This document shows, piece by piece, positions 38,140 to 52,900 of a DNA stretch of 64,000 nt (within the stretch, counting starts at the first letter, position 1; the number at the start of each line of letters is the position of its first letter). The position numbers were made by a program, and so were the translations under genes. The notes under the pieces are model-generated. The model saw nothing but the letters and a program-made list of their open reading frames with translations. It was not told the origin of the DNA and made no database searches. The DNA lies in contig NC_135064.1 in NCBI RefSeq assembly GCF_051401765.1, positions 29,300,001-29,364,000 of the forward strand. The letters are read 5' to 3'. Origin of the DNA: Calliopsis andreniformis (taxonomy: Eukaryota; Arthropoda; Insecta; Hymenoptera; Andrenidae).

Positions 38140-41100
38140 CTCCAGCACCCCTGTAACACATGTAAAACGAGGTCACCGAGTGTCGCACACCAGTCTCCAG
38201 AACCGAGGTCTCGTGCCATGACACTGACACAAATCCTTCCACGCTGGATTCCTTCCTTCGATCTAATTAAAAGCGCGTCGCAAACGCGTATCAACATTGG
38301 TACGCCAACTTAATTCGGTTATCCACCTAAGCTCTAACGAGAATTTCAAAGCAACCCACCACTTTATTCCTTGCGGAATATTTAGTTACGAGGACAGAGA
38401 ATTTGCAAATATGCTTCCATACCGTATTAACGTTCATGAAAATGCCAGTTCTTAAAACTTAAGCCCTAATTTGAGAATCACACGATGAACAGATCTCGAA
38501 AGAGACAGATGAGTCAGAGGCAGGACAAGTTCGTCCGGTCGTCAGACATGTCGCGCCTCGAAAATGGCGCAAGCAAAGGTCAGCTAGCGTTGGCGCTTAT
38601 TAAATAATGATTGTAGTGAATGGTTGTGACTGAGCGCACTCGTGACAGAGTTTACAGCGCGTAATACGTATATTATCCAATTTTTTCCAGATTCCTAAAA
38701 AGCGAATTATGTATGTATCTTTCTTTATGATATACACATATATGGAAAGCTACCCTTTCTTCAAGTTGAAGAAGCCTTCGATTGTGCACTCTCTAACACT
38801 TTAGCCACAGATCTATTGTTCACGATCACCAACGCGTTACTTGCATTTCAATCGCTATATTCGTACGAAATGGAATTCACCAAAGTGCATCGACTTTCTG
38901 TGGAATGCGAGGCTACTTACCGCGTGAGGAAGCGAACGTGGAATCAAGATTGTCAAGGGTGACTCGACACGTTCTTGCTCACACTATTTTACTTTTTTCA
39001 CAAATTTCAGCGCGTCTCGAGAGAGGAAACCTCTTTATTACAGAGACACGTTTAACACAGGCTCGCAGTTCCGAGGTTCTCCTTGAAGGTAGACCTCATT
39101 TTAGCCAAGTATCTATACACTTCGCGCGTCACTGAATCAATAGCAAAGCCTAATTTGGAATTGGCGCGAACCATTTGCGAGAAACGAAGCCTAATAAGCG
39201 AATGATTTTGAACGTTTGAAAAGTGTCAGCGGTCGCGAGGTTCGCCTATGTCTCCGGCACGCTAAATCCTCAAGGTATATTTTGTGATCCGATCCTCGCG
39301 GAACTAGGGAGTAGGTACAATGACGTCACGCGCTGATTACATTACGGATTACAAGGCCGCATTAAACTATTCTAGAAGCCGTACTTTGCGAAACTTGCGT
39401 TCAGTCTGCAAATAAAGGGTAATATAAGACACAAGAAATGCACAACGAGTAACCGAAATATTTAAACAGTAAGGCTAGGTTTTTAATCGTCTACTTTTAG
39501 TCAGATCGACTGAACTTCTTGTACCTAATGTATCATTTAATACATTCGACTAAAATATGCTACTTAAACGTCATCAACATCGTCGAAAACATCATGTTGT
39601 GTCAGAAAAATGTGTTAACGAAATATTTTCCATACAGATCGAATGATCTACAGAACCAATAAGATCGAATATACGATATACCTAACCGAAATACCAACGT
39701 TCTTCCTACAGTCTGACTCGTGTATGGCTTCCCTTCGACACGATTACGTAAAGCACGTTCGAATCGAGCAACAGGAAATCGCGAGCGTTTCCATGATGCA
39801 TTTAACTTTTTCACTTTCGCTTTTATGCTCCAACCAAAGACGTGTCGAAGACTCGGCTCAAAATTCGCGACTGTCTTTCCTTCGAGCACGATCATCAACC
39901 GAACTACATATTTGCGATTGCAGAGGAATTGAGGGTATAGTCGCGGTTAATTATAGTTTCAAGATTAAAAGGGACGATAGCGCAACGATAAACGATGCAA
40001 GGCATCGAAGTATGCGACACGTTTCTCATTATGGCAGTACCCAATCGTAATTCTTTTTCAAGTATTTCGCAAGCGAAACAGAATTATCTAAGAGACTTCT
40101 GGCCCGTTGACAAAATACTCGGTGGAACCCGTCAAGGGCGAAGGGGTGCGTCCCTCAGGTCTCGCAAAATTCAGGGAATCGTGCACGAGCGTGAAACAAG
40201 GCTACGATGCAGTGCAACGACGTTGAACTTCGATTAGAAATCGTGTGAAAGTGAAAACGCCGATTGCGCCGTTGCCACGGTGACCTCCGATATAACCGGC
40301 CCAACAGAAAACTCGATTGTACCGTGACAAAACGGGAAAAGCAATCTGTTCTGCGACATTCTACACCTTCGAGTAGAAGAATTTCAAACACTTCAAGTAT
40401 GCGCATCAGAAAGAGCTACGGAAACTAGGTTATTTTATTTTTTACCCTTTTTCCTTCTTCTCCCGAATATAAATGATCATTCCCTTCAAGATTGTCACGC
40501 AATCGCGCCTCAGATGAATGGGTGTCTCGAAATAGCAGTTTTGCCACCAGAAACGTGCTTACAATTGATCAATCTATATACGTGACTGTTGCGCGATTAA
40601 TCTACACGTTTTGCTCTCCGACTCGATCGGTTTTCGCGATCGACGAAACTCCTCAGCAAGATGCGCAAAACGCGCAAAACGCGCAGGCAGTAGCTTACGA
40701 GTCAGCAACAAATATCGCAAGGCACCGAGAAAAAATGACGTGTCAGCCACGCCCACACGATATCTCGTGAGTCCTACCCTATCGTATCGATACGCGATTC
40801 TCGTTTTTGTTTATCGTACACGTGCGCAGATCAAAGCAATATTGAATATTAAAAAATGTTCGTGTTCTGAAAGGCCAAGAAGCGAAACAGTTTTCTCTCC
40901 CTCTACCAACAAAATATTTTACGTTAAACGATACTGTGTGCCAATGTTCCCCCAAAATTACACTTGTAACATATTCACAATTGATACTGGTAATTGCTGA
41001 TGCGAAATGAAACTTGACCATTTATTTTACAATTTATTTGAAAGGCGAACCGATTTTGTGCAGCAACTTATTACACTTTATTACCAAACGTATCTTCCTT

Positions 41101-44100
41101 TGTTGTGGAGAAAAATGACACGTATCGCGTAGAAGTATGTATCTTTGTAACCGCGTAGAAGTATGCATCGCGTAAGAGAACCCGACATGCTCGAGCAAGT
41201 GAAGTAGCGCTACGTAGCTGTCTGCCACATTACGATAAGTGGATCAACAGCCTTCTTTTCATGCGAGATATTTGCTAAAGTGTAGAGGATCAGTTTCGGA
41301 ATCTGCCTCGGTACCAGCTTCTAGATTTATGTGCCTCTTCGTGTATAGTACTTAATACTTGAAAGCCAACGTTCTCAGTAGTATGAGATGCTTTTACGAA
41401 TCTTAAAATCTGCCACATTTCAAATAGTTCCAAAGTAACATGACTACCAAAGAAAATCGTCAAAGATAAATAGGTTTCGTAAGTCCTATAACACACTATT
41501 AAATGTATGATAGTTATCAACAGCACACGATTTGTACATTTTCACGATCGAATTACAAGCTGAGCGATAGCAGGTAGAGGGTGTAAGAGAAAGGAGAAAG
41601 GAACGTTCGTCTGGTATAGGTGCGCTTAATAATTACTCGTATTCTCTTCGAACGCTTCTTATAGTTCGACAATAGTCCTATTGGGACTTACTCGTGAACA
41701 TAAGACAAAGCATTGTAATCGTTTAGTTTGTTGCGGTAGAATTTTTGTTAAAAAGAAGTTTGGTTAATCGATCGAGGTTAAGGGCTCGTGCTGGGCACGT
41801 CTACGGTATCGTGGACACGTATCGCTGGTTACGCGAGCGCAGCAACTATCAAGAGAACGTGAGTCACCTATGCTCGCGTAGGTGTAGATGGTAACACGCT
41901 TATCGGTGGGAACGCTTTTAGAAATTATTTACGTTCAACGATCGTGTAAATGATGAACGGTGACCTCCTCTGCGGCTATCATGCGTTCAACTTGATACAG
42001 ACGAATCCGAATCGCGATATATTCGTAATTCTACGAGTAGCCGTCGCTAAGTAATTGCAAGAATCGAATGCTCCTTTACGTGATCGGAGGCTAGAAGGCT
42101 GCAGTGCCATATATTTTCATACGTGTCACGTTTCGTGCGCGGTAATCGGACGGCAATGGCCGCCGCAAGAATTCCATGTCGACATTCTTCGCAACACTCG
42201 AATTCTCGACGATTTACTACCTAATGCTTCACAAAAATGCACACTGCCCTTGGCAATTCGAAATAAAGCGTGAAACGTTAATCCTTATGTCGTACCGTTC
42301 GCGAAAACCAGAATGTACAAATTTTCCTTCAATTTCATAATGACAAATAATCGTTCCCAAACGAGTAGGTAGTAGGTAAAAATTGCTTTTGTTATCGCTG
42401 GACCCCGTACACTGTCGTGATTAGACTCGAAAGTAATATGTATGGCTGCAGGTCAAACCGATCTATGTCACAGTTTCAAGAAATTCGAGTTAAAGACTTA
42501 ATTCAGGTCTAGAATATGAAATATAGGATTTCTATTTACAGAAAGAAGAAAGGGCATTAAACAAATTTTTTATATATTCTCCAACTTAACGTTCCGTAAT
42601 AGCTTATTGAGTTTTTCAAATTTGATTAGTCGAAAAACCCTTAGCCTTCTATCTTTATAGAGTCTAAAATCATCTTTTACCAATACTCATCAATGTTGCA
42701 TGACGCTGACTACAAGTTCGAAGAATCAAGAAATTTAGACGAGCGTAGCCAGAGTTACCGCAGATCCGAAAAGCAAAACCTAAAATTATCTCGAGGATAC
42801 GAGCGACCAAATACAACTTCGATCGATACGTGCCCGCAAAGTAGACAATTTTACAGAAGCTCCCTTTGACGCTTCGCGTGTTAAGGAAACGGGAAAACCG
42901 AAGCATTTTTCTCCTTCGACTCGACTAAAATAATTATACTTCTGTAAGTATAAGTTGTCAAGAGTAAGTAATGAGTTTAAAATAAGCTGAATTCAATTTC
43001 GTTCGTTATCTCGCGAATAATCTCTCATCAGTCAGTTTTTGTCGGACGAATCGCGCTAACGTCGCTATGCATAAGCAAAAACAATCGTTCGACACTACCG
43101 TTCAATATGACTTCCATTTCGAGTAAGCGATAAGATGGAGGAAGTGTACAGGAAAAGTATATTTCCATTGGAAACTTTCGTTTGGAGAGTCTCACGGTCA
43201 AGTGTGACTTGCTATTTCAAATTAATATGGAATAGACGCCTTCCTTAACGAGCAATTGTATCGTATCGAATCTAGCCTGTGCAAAGCAACGTCTCTCGAA
43301 TACCTTAACTTTCACGACCATGTAACTGTAGCGAATTCGACGCGAATGTCACAAGGAAAAACGGTTTCGAGACAATAGGGTCTCTAAACGTAGCCTGGCT
43401 ATTACTGCGTAACTGTATCATGGAGAAAGTATAGAATCATGAAGAAAGTAAGAACGATATGATCGTGAATAATTGCTCCTGTTCCAAGGTTTTCCGTTAA
43501 ACTCGATTGGACGGTCAAATTGGTTAATTAATCACAGGGCCGTAGTTTTGATTCAAATGAAAAGTCTTGCTACAATAAATAAATCCCTTGAATATCCTTT
43601 ATTCTATAGTATAAAAAAATATAACATGTTTTTAAGGTTATATTAACGCTAACCATGATCGACGCTATCCATCGACGACACAAACGATACCACGAACACG
43701 ATCACTTTCCACTAATTAATAATTAGAGGATGCGTACGCGCAAATAACAGCCGCGATAAATTTTAATGGTCCGCGTATTGATTTTCTCGCGGCAACGGCG
43801 AACGGGAATCCATCGTGTGGCAGAGCGGAATGAAACAAACGGTACATTCACCTACAAAGCCGAACGACCATACGATTTCCTGAGAAAAGGCCTTTTTCGA
43901 TGCTCCCTTTGATTCCGTTTCATTCGAAGCGTGTCGGCTAGAAGCGACGCGACGTCAACCGACGACGTCAACGTGTTATCGAAACAAATGTGCCAGTGAA
44001 AAAATTACTTTGATCCACTTTCGTGACGCGACCAATATGCCCGCTCGCTTGGAATCGAAAGGTGTGTGTAACTTTAGGCGAAATCGACGCCCGCTCACAA

Positions 44101-46629
44101 CTCCTCCTTTCTTCTTCGATATTCCACGAGCCCTGATTGTCCATGAATACCCTGTGACGAAAGCAAAGTGGACCTAAAGACTCCTACAAAGAGAATCGTT
44201 GGTAGAGAAAAATTGTAATACGATGACAGTAAGGTAATGCTTCTAACTAAATAGCCAAATAACATACTATAGTACAAACGAGGGTCAATGATTTAAGCAA
44301 GTACAATTTTCACCTCGACGAATTGCGAATAATGATTTTGGTGTTCGATTTAGTAGCTCCTCCCTATGGCACGCGATCCCGATAAATACGCTAGAAACGT
44401 TTCAGGCATATTATCGCGTGACCTCGGAGAGAATTCATCCAGTGTTTTCGAAATAGGTAAAATGGTGTCAGAGCTGTGTCGAAACAAAGAGAAAGATTAC
44501 TTCGAAAAGTAGGACAAGTTCGGAACGCGTATTTAGTCTACTGCATTTCTTACGACGAAAGAGTCGGCATCTTATGACTGACCGATTATAGTCGAGCTTA
44601 TTAGCACATTTTTGTATTTTGTGGTTTCTCGGTTTCTCCGTTTCTCCGTTTCTATCTTTTTGCCCTTTCGATGTACAACAGTTCTTCTCGATTTCTTGTA
44701 GTTATTGGGTGTAAAAAATGTCGAGGATTCTACCAATTGTGGGTCCATTATAAACCTGTCGATCGAGATTTGATTGAAGTATTTAAACCAACGCGGTATT
44801 TTGATACTCCATAAAGTAAATCCACGGCCCGAGGGAAAAATTTCCCCTCAAGAATCGTGAACATTGCAATGGTTCTGGATAGAAACAATTACCGTTCGAA
44901 CGGAGCATCGCCGTTTTCTTAATAAGTGCACTACTAGACTAAAACAAGATCTGTTCTTTTCTCTCATTTATGTACCTAGCGGCTACACGTCTCTCGACTG
45001 TATGAGAATTCCTTCGCATTGAGCAAAGTAAATTCATTCATAGCCAATATTTATTCCTGGAATGACAAATCGTAAATCGCTCAACCCACAAGGAAATTTC
45101 AAGTTTCTTCTGTCAATACTTCTGAACTCTCTAAACACTCTTTTTCTGATATTGTTCCGCGTACAAAACTAGTAACCAAAAATCTGGTTAATATTTTCAG
45201 AACTATTACTAAATCACAGTAGTCTATATCAAGGATTTTGTAAACTGCTTACCACAAAAATGATCAAAGGAATAGAGCAACAGTAATGGTTGGTAGCGGA
45301 TATCTGTGTCACGCGGATACTCCGAAGTCTGAGTCACTCGCGGCGCGTTTGCTCGCTCGCTCACTCCTTCATCCGCCCGCTCGGTCATAAGTCCCGGTCC
45401 CGTGCTCTTTCACCTACTAACGGTTGCTTTACGGTTCTTCGAAAGCCTCATCGAACATACCGTTTCGCGTTAACAATGTTTTCACAGAGAAAAAGTAATC
45501 GAATTCTACCTTATCTAATTTTATGAACCCTTATAACAAGATTAATACGATGAACATTCTGAATTCCAAATATTTCCATTGAAATAGTGGAATTATTGTG
45601 GAAACAAAATTTCAACATAAAGAAACAGTCGCCAGAATAAAAAAGCTTGTAATTTTTTAACACCTAAACATTCGTTTTCAATCCTTTCAAAGATTTTACA
45701 AATTTCAAGTATACAATTTCTCAGCTCTTCATAACCAGAGTTTCTATATTCCATGTTTTCTCTAACTCGCAAGGATTTTCAGAGTAGACCATTAGGTAAC
45801 CATTTGTGAAATTAGCTATCGTAGACTAAGAAACGTTCTTCGAAAGGACACGATCTACGCTTCGAAGCCTCAAATAATTTAAGCCCAAACGTCAGTCACC
45901 CTCACTGACACGCTCGCCACCCCAGCAGTTCATGAGAACGTTTCAAATGTTACGTAAAAGAAAATTTAACATTGAAAATAGCAGCCGTAGACTAGAGCGA
46001 AGAATGGAATATCAAGAGGTGCCGAATACGTCCATCGATGCGCATACATCCTCATGTGAGCAAGAACACTCGAAATCACAAGGGAATCCTAAAAAAGGAA
46101 TATGTACCTTGTTGATTATCGTCGACGGAACAGTTTCACGCGACTGCGCATTGTTCGAATAGTCTTTAGGCTCGATCAGCTGCAAATATCGCGTGCTCGA
46201 GGTATCCAATTTTAGCGGGTCTCGGGTAGGTCACCACGCACACGTTTCAGCCACAAGGAGAATGCATCGACCGAAAGGCTGCACTTTTCCCCGTCGCCTC
46301 GCTACGATTTGCCTGGACGGTCTAGGGAGCGACGAACCGCGAGACCACTCGCCACTAGCAAGTATTTCGATCGTCATCCGACTGGTTCTGCCGAAACACG
46401 AGATAGAAGGCGCGAAACGAAGCAAAGGCAAAAGGAGATGAAGCGCATGGCGCGAATGCCAGCCGGCGACTCACTCCCGCTTCGACTCTTTCTCTCGTCT
46501 CGTCTCTTCTCTGCGCGCTCTGTGCGCGCTCTGCGATTGCACGGGCCGAGGGGAGGTTCGGTGAGGAGTAGAAAGGCAAAGGAGGGGAAAAAGGCCGAAA
46601 GTGCGCGACTCGTCGTCACCTGATCGTGC

Positions 46630-46650
46630 TTGCCGCTTGCCGCTTGCCGC
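46630..46650. repeat. Short array (TTGCCGC)3
   Basis: Three perfect copies of the same 7-base unit as the eight-copy array at 3346-3401, 43 kb away and in the same orientation. Confidence 0.95.
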
Positions 46651-46800
46651 TTGCGCGTTTCTCTCCTCCGCGCATCCTCCACTCGGAACACCAGTCTTCG
46701 TTTCGCCAGTCCTCGTTTCACCACTAACAGCACGCGTCATCGGCATCCTCGTCCTCTCTTCATCCCTCTAACGCGTTTACGGACTTGTTCGCTGCTCTTC

Positions 46801-46852
46801 ACCACCGTTGCCACCACCGTTGCCACCACCGTTGCCACCACCGTTGCCACCA
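46801..46852. repeat. Minisatellite (ACCACCGTTGCC)4
   Basis: Four perfect copies of a 12-base unit followed by a degenerate fifth. It creates Thr/Val/Ala-type repeat peptides in chance open frames on both strands, which should not be taken as a protein. Confidence 0.95.
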
Positions 46853-48041
46853 CCACCGCGAAAAGGGCGTCCTCTGGACGCTCCACGTTTTCTCGGTCAC
46901 GTGCTCGCGCTTCGTGTTCTGAGGCCTTCGACGATGCACCAGTTAGACGGTACTGCACCTCTAACGTCTCCAATCCGACGCTTCCGTCGAGAATCAGTGG
47001 ATGAGTGTAAAACTACGAATTCGCTAACTCTAAGTGGTATACGCGCGCTTCAATGTTTGCACTGAGCTTGTAAATTCGAAGTGTAACCATTTGCATAACT
47101 TGAACTTTCTAAAGCTTGGCCGACGAAACAGAAGTAGAAAAACACGAGACATTTTCTAAAGAAGATAAGATTAAGTTTCTCTTAAGAAAAATAAGCATAG
47201 ATCAAAACAGATTTGTACCAGACTTCGAGGCAATCGATTTTCAAAATACGGAGAGACATGCGCGCAGCTGATCGACGAGTGTCCCGACCTCGTGTCAATT
47301 TTCGTTTTCATTGCCGCGCTGTTGAATTTAAATCTAAAAAATATGTTTTTTACGCATTGAGCTGCAGACAGTGATTGTAAAATGCATGAATCACTCGCGC
47401 GATTGTCCTTTGTTTCGCGAAGACGTACTTTATTGGCTAATATTTCGTCGATCGTAAGTCTTCGTCTCGGTCTCGAGAATGCATTGTTCGCACAGTGAAA
47501 TTCACCGTTTCGAATCCATGAATCATCGAAAAACAGAGTTTGATGCAGTGCCATTCGCAAACGAATCGTTCAGCCAGTTTCACGTCACAGAAGCGGTGCA
47601 TAATGCAAGTGATCGCATTAGCAGCTGGATCTTGATAATCCAATTTCGTTTCGTTGATCGACAAGCTTCGCTACGGGATATCGTGCTCGTTGTGTAAGGT
47701 AATAATAAAAAATAATTACCTTCGTCGAGAGTGTTGCAAGAAATTTAGTAATTTTCAGCTACAATAATACTTTAGTAAAAGAACACCTATCAGAAGTATT
47801 TGATTGCGAGTTTGAGGTCGCTCACAAAGAAAGCCCCTCAAGACGGAATTTGCGTGAACGAAGGTAAAGAAAAAGTGATGGTATTCTGTTTGGTACGAAA
47901 CGCGTTGCGCGTGTTTACAGAGGCGTGAAATACCTGTCTGTCATTTGGGAGCAGAACGCGACGCCACAGCGCCCGCGTTGCCCTCTACCCTTCCTTACAC
48001 CGTCCACCTCTACACATGGGAATATTGATTTCGCCGCGTCA

Positions 48042-48112
48042 GCTGCTCGCTCGCTTGCTATTTAGTTCGTTCACTCGTTCGTTCGACTTTGCTTGCTCGC
48101 TCGCTCACTTCT
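48042..48112. repeat. Degenerate (TTCG/CTCG)-type tetranucleotide repeat
   Basis: A run of CTCGCTCGCTTGC, then TTCGTTCACTCGTTCG, then CTTGCTCGCTCGCTCAC units. A shorter relative occurs at 45350-45366. Confidence 0.7.
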
Positions 48113-49922
48113 TCAATGTTCGTTCGCTTCTTTTACCACTTTGTATTTCAATCGACGTACACATATATGTACGTACTTTCATCTGCCCTGTTGGATCTAC
48201 CAGCAACTTTCGTTCAATTATCGTTCTATTAACGAGCGCGTTTCTATGTACGAATCGATTATCAACTTCTACGAAAGAAGAGTATATCTTAAGAACTTCA
48301 CCTCCCTTCTTGTTAAGACAAGGAGAAAGCCTTTTTAAGAATTTTTTTTTCATTTGTCCTATCTAACCGAGGAAAGTTTGATTTTCAGGAGAGAGGATGC
48401 ACTCAAACGTTGACGATACCTCTTTACTACGAAACTGGGTTTAAGAGGATGAAAAATTCAGCAAAATATAATCATCAAAGCAGAGTGAACTGAGATCAAA
48501 GCACGATGAGATCGTTTGGTAACGAGGGATTTATGTAACGTTATGTAAGTATCTCGTGGATGTGGCTCTCATTCGCAATATTACCCGATTCGTGCCTTCC
48601 ATGTTGATTCAGTTTATCGTTGATGCTCGTGCCATGCTGTACAAAAACTGAGAATTGTCCATTCGAGGATTCTGTAATCTCAACTATCCACTGCTGCACT
48701 AGTTCTGTCTTATGTGCATTCATTTGACGCTTTCCCTTACCGCGTTTAATCACAGAACGAGAGAGATCTCAATATTAAAAGATTTTCTCAATTCGAAGAC
48801 TTATCGCATGCGTCGAAACGGGAACATCCATTTTCTCCGATAGAACTTACGCAAATAACGATACTGACCTGAAGTAGATACAAAATGATATATTTTTAGT
48901 ATTTTTATTTTTATTTTTTATTACGGAATGGTTATTAACTATTTTAATGGGTACTCGCGCTAATGTAATTTACGTCTCAACAGGCAGGTATGTAGCTAAA
49001 CGCTAATTTATACCACTTATTTTGCACAATTTTATCTTTTTCATTACTGTTATTATGAAAAAGAAGACTGATCATTTATACAACGATCTCATTATAAGAA
49101 TGAAGAACTGTGGCAATGGCCGTACGGCATTGACCAGGCACGCCTTTCTCGTAATCGGCACCCTCTTAACATCTTTCCCACTATTTGCGCAAGTACACGT
49201 ATACGAGATCGTAGAACAATTGCTTGAAGAGAATGTAACGAGGCATTCTTAACTGCAACCCGAAACGCGACACGCGATCAGTGTAACCTGCCATAGAATA
49301 ACTGATATATTCGTTAATTAGAATGAAATTCCGCCTCTTCTGCAACTACACTATAAACAAGTTAATCGTTCGAAATAAAATATGAGCGTTGCAAGCAAAA
49401 CAAAGTATATACCTGATATTCGCTCAACTTTCTCATGTGAAAGATTTGAGATAAGCAAGAACCGTGTATCAAGTACCTTCTACATACTGAGATATTAAAA
49501 AAAGAACCGTAACACATAGCGGACACAGCGAAATAAGAAGCTGACCTTTGCGATATTCCCTTCTCATCATCCACTCTCGTGTAACTGATTGCGTCGTTTT
49601 CTAATTTACTCGTCTCACCACTTGATATAAACACAAGTTTACACTTTCATAAACAGATAGACGTGTAACTTTTTTAAAGTATTCTTACTCATTTGTTTAA
49701 CGGTGTTTCGTTAGTTGATGTTACCGAATTTGCCAAGACCTGGCATGAGTCAACAATTACTCGAGCCGTAATCGGCTGAGAAGACTCTCTGCTGTTTAGC
49801 TGTCTTAACAAAATCGTTCACTGATGTGGCATCTACACCGCCCCTTTCATTTCGGCTTTCCATAGAATCTTCGATGAGTAGAAAAAGGAAGTAGAAAGGT
49901 GCAGAGACCGAGAGCCAGAACG

Positions 49923-49925
<3 letters not shown>

Positions 49926-49979
<54 letters not shown>
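49926..49979. repeat. Dinucleotide microsatellite (GA)27
   Basis: An uninterrupted GA run of 54 bases, in non-coding DNA. It generates a poly Leu-Ser chance frame on the other strand. Confidence 0.98.
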
Positions 49980-49982
<3 letters not shown>

Positions 49983-52900
49983 GCAAGGAACGAGGAGTGG
50001 AATACGTATGTCGAGAGCGAAGGGAGTCTTATTGATTTTTTGAACATCTGATCGGCAACGAGAGCAAAAAAGAAGAGCGTGGGGTGACAAAACGAGACAG
50101 GGGATAAGATAAAAAGGGAGCCACCACCACACCACCTTGCCCTATTTTTACCAAGCGACTCCAGCAAGAATCAAGCTGTATTTCTTGTTACATTCATTAT
50201 TTATATCTGCGCGTGATATATGATGGCACTTATATTTATGTGTCAATATGTGCAGAAATCGTGTGTAGATTAAAATATGGAAATACAGGATTAAAACGAG
50301 TTAAGTAAACGAAGGTCTAGAAGAGGGTTCATTTTTTTCTCGTTACGCAATTGAATTTTGAAAAAATGTTCTACTCCTTTTCATCAAGTCCATCACTGTC
50401 TATACTCTATACTAGTCTATACCTTCAGTGGTATGGTAGTTCTCGTCTATTTGGTACCTGTGCTGCCACGGTAACAGCCTAGATTCGAGAGGCAGGCAGA
50501 ACACACAGGTTCATCTGTACATGTACCAAAAGGTATCCAGAAGAAGAGAGAAGGAGGAGGGATGTAAAAGGGAAAGAAAGCTATTGTTGCTCGATTGTAT
50601 CTCTTTGTTTTAGATTTCCGGTATTGCAGATACTCGCGAGAGACGTAAACAGCGATTCACAGGGATACGTGTTACGTCCCTGTGTGAGTCAAGTCAACAT
50701 AAAATCCGATTTATTGGCATCGACGGACACTTGACCAACTTCCTCTCCGTAAAAACGCATCTGATACTTGAAACGTATTTGCTTTCGACTGATGCATGAC
50801 AAATTTCCATATTAGGGTCGGATTATTTCTTGAGAATATTAGAACATACAACCAAGTGCGAAGCAGCAAGTCATACTTGTTCAAAACTGAAAGAAATCAC
50901 GACAGAAAGAGAAAATCATCGGTTCTTTAAAAACAGCGGAAATACTGCAAATGTTATTTCTGTATTTCTGTTTCCTTTTTTTTTTCTTTTTTTTTCTTAG
51001 CATTCAGATAAGAAAGGAGGATAATAGAATATTTTTATATTGTAATAAGACGAGGAAAATCTACATACAGTAGAAGTGCTCTTTCGGTACAATTGCGAGA
51101 ACTTTGTAGGCGATCTGACCTCGTCCTAAATTTCATTCGTCCAGTAATTCTCCTCCCTTTGTCGATTAGGGCACGCTGCCAAACAGGAAGAGAACCCAGC
51201 ATCTCGTAGGAAAAGTAATTCCGAGTGGGAACAGTATACTCAAATTATAGATACGTCCGTTTAACTGGAAACCGAATCATGGACACGTTACGTTCACTTC
51301 CGTTCCTAGATACACGATAAATAGACACTCGCACTTTTTATTTACAGTTGATCATCATCTCAAACACAGGGCATCGAATTTAAAGTTACGGCACAATGAA
51401 AGTTTGTCGAAATATCGTTCGAATAAACTGCAACATCTCGAACGTGCCGCAATGAAATCGGAAGAGCGCAACTTGCAAAACGATACCTATTCGGTAAAAT
51501 AGTAACAGCAGAAGCAGCGTGGAGACAATATTATCGTCGAAACGAAAAGTGCGGGGAACAATTTACAATGGTCGCGTGTACATGGTATATGCAAAACGCG
51601 CGTGCGTGACAACGATGTACATTTGAATAGATTAGCACGCAACGCGACTGGTGGCTTCAGCGTTGAAAAGTGAAAGTACATCCGTCTAGCGAGCTACGTT
51701 TCGTTTCCACGTATCTTGCTGCGAACGCCATTCATTCTGACTGCGCTATTGAACAATGCAATTTTTTTACTATGATGGTTTCAATTAGAATTAAGATGCT
51801 TGGACAAAACAGGTAGATACATGTACAAGTATTCTATTATTATGTATTTTTAATCCAAGACTAAAATTCGCGTGGAATGTGTCTGACTTAAGACGTATTC
51901 TACACAGTGAAATCAGTAGAATAAGTCCAGAGTCAGACATATTTTAGGCATTTCCTAAACAATTAGTAACTCTGAAACGAAGTTTTAAACTAAATATTGT
52001 CATTCTTGATTTTTCTCGTATTTTAGCATTAGAGTCATTCCTTAAAATTTCTGATACATATTGTCGAACACTCTGTATAGTTCATCAGCAGGATATTAAT
52101 TGAATTATACATACTACTGATATACATGTATAATGCTCTCGAACATAACAAAATATTCGAAGGCTTTCGTATCCATTAGTTTCTAATTGCCATTACGAGC
52201 TGAATAGCAAAATGACTCATTCGTCGAACTGACCTGAAAGATAAGACCTGGCACAGGTAATGTAGCTGCACATCTGCCCTATCTTCGTCCACGCAGTCTT
52301 GAACAGTTCTGAATCGTACATCGATAACTGCCGACAAATTGTTGCTTCGTCCTCGATGCTCCCACCTTCCGCCACTTCCCTCGAATCGTGACACTCTCGC
52401 GCACGTGTGCACTCACGCATCAAATATCGACCCCGCGACCCTCTGCTCCGTCTTTCATTCGATTGTGTTTCTTCGAGGTAGCATCCTATCTCTCGCTCGC
52501 GCGCTTCACGTGCAACTGCACACCAATATTTCTACTCGATTCACGGTTTTACGTAATCTTGCCGTCGTTCATCAATCAAGGTACCGGCTGTTTCGTACTC
52601 GGTAAGTCAGCTCTCTGGAATATATCAGAAGCCCACCTATTTCACCGACAAAATTTTGATCTATGCGCACAAGGTGTTCGTTACACAATAGATACTTAGA
52701 TATTCGTTATGGTCGAAAAAAAATACAGAGATCGAGATATCAATACTCGAGGGATTCTGCGTACTGGGGTACAAAAGAATCGCGTCACGAAACGCATGCG
52801 GGACACTCGATGACGCCAAGTCACACCTACGAACGTTTCCTCGTGTCCTCGAATTAAAACGCCAAGGTCCGTTACGTCTCAGACCTGCTCAGTGAGAACC

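Noticed and set aside
46309..47065. Several overlapping open frames on both strands rich in Arg, Ser, Thr and Pro
   Set aside because: They arise from GC-rich repeats (12-base and 7-base minisatellites) and have no consistent protein features.
49833..50167. Poly Leu-Ser open frames on the minus strand
   Set aside because: They are translations of the (GA)27 microsatellite.
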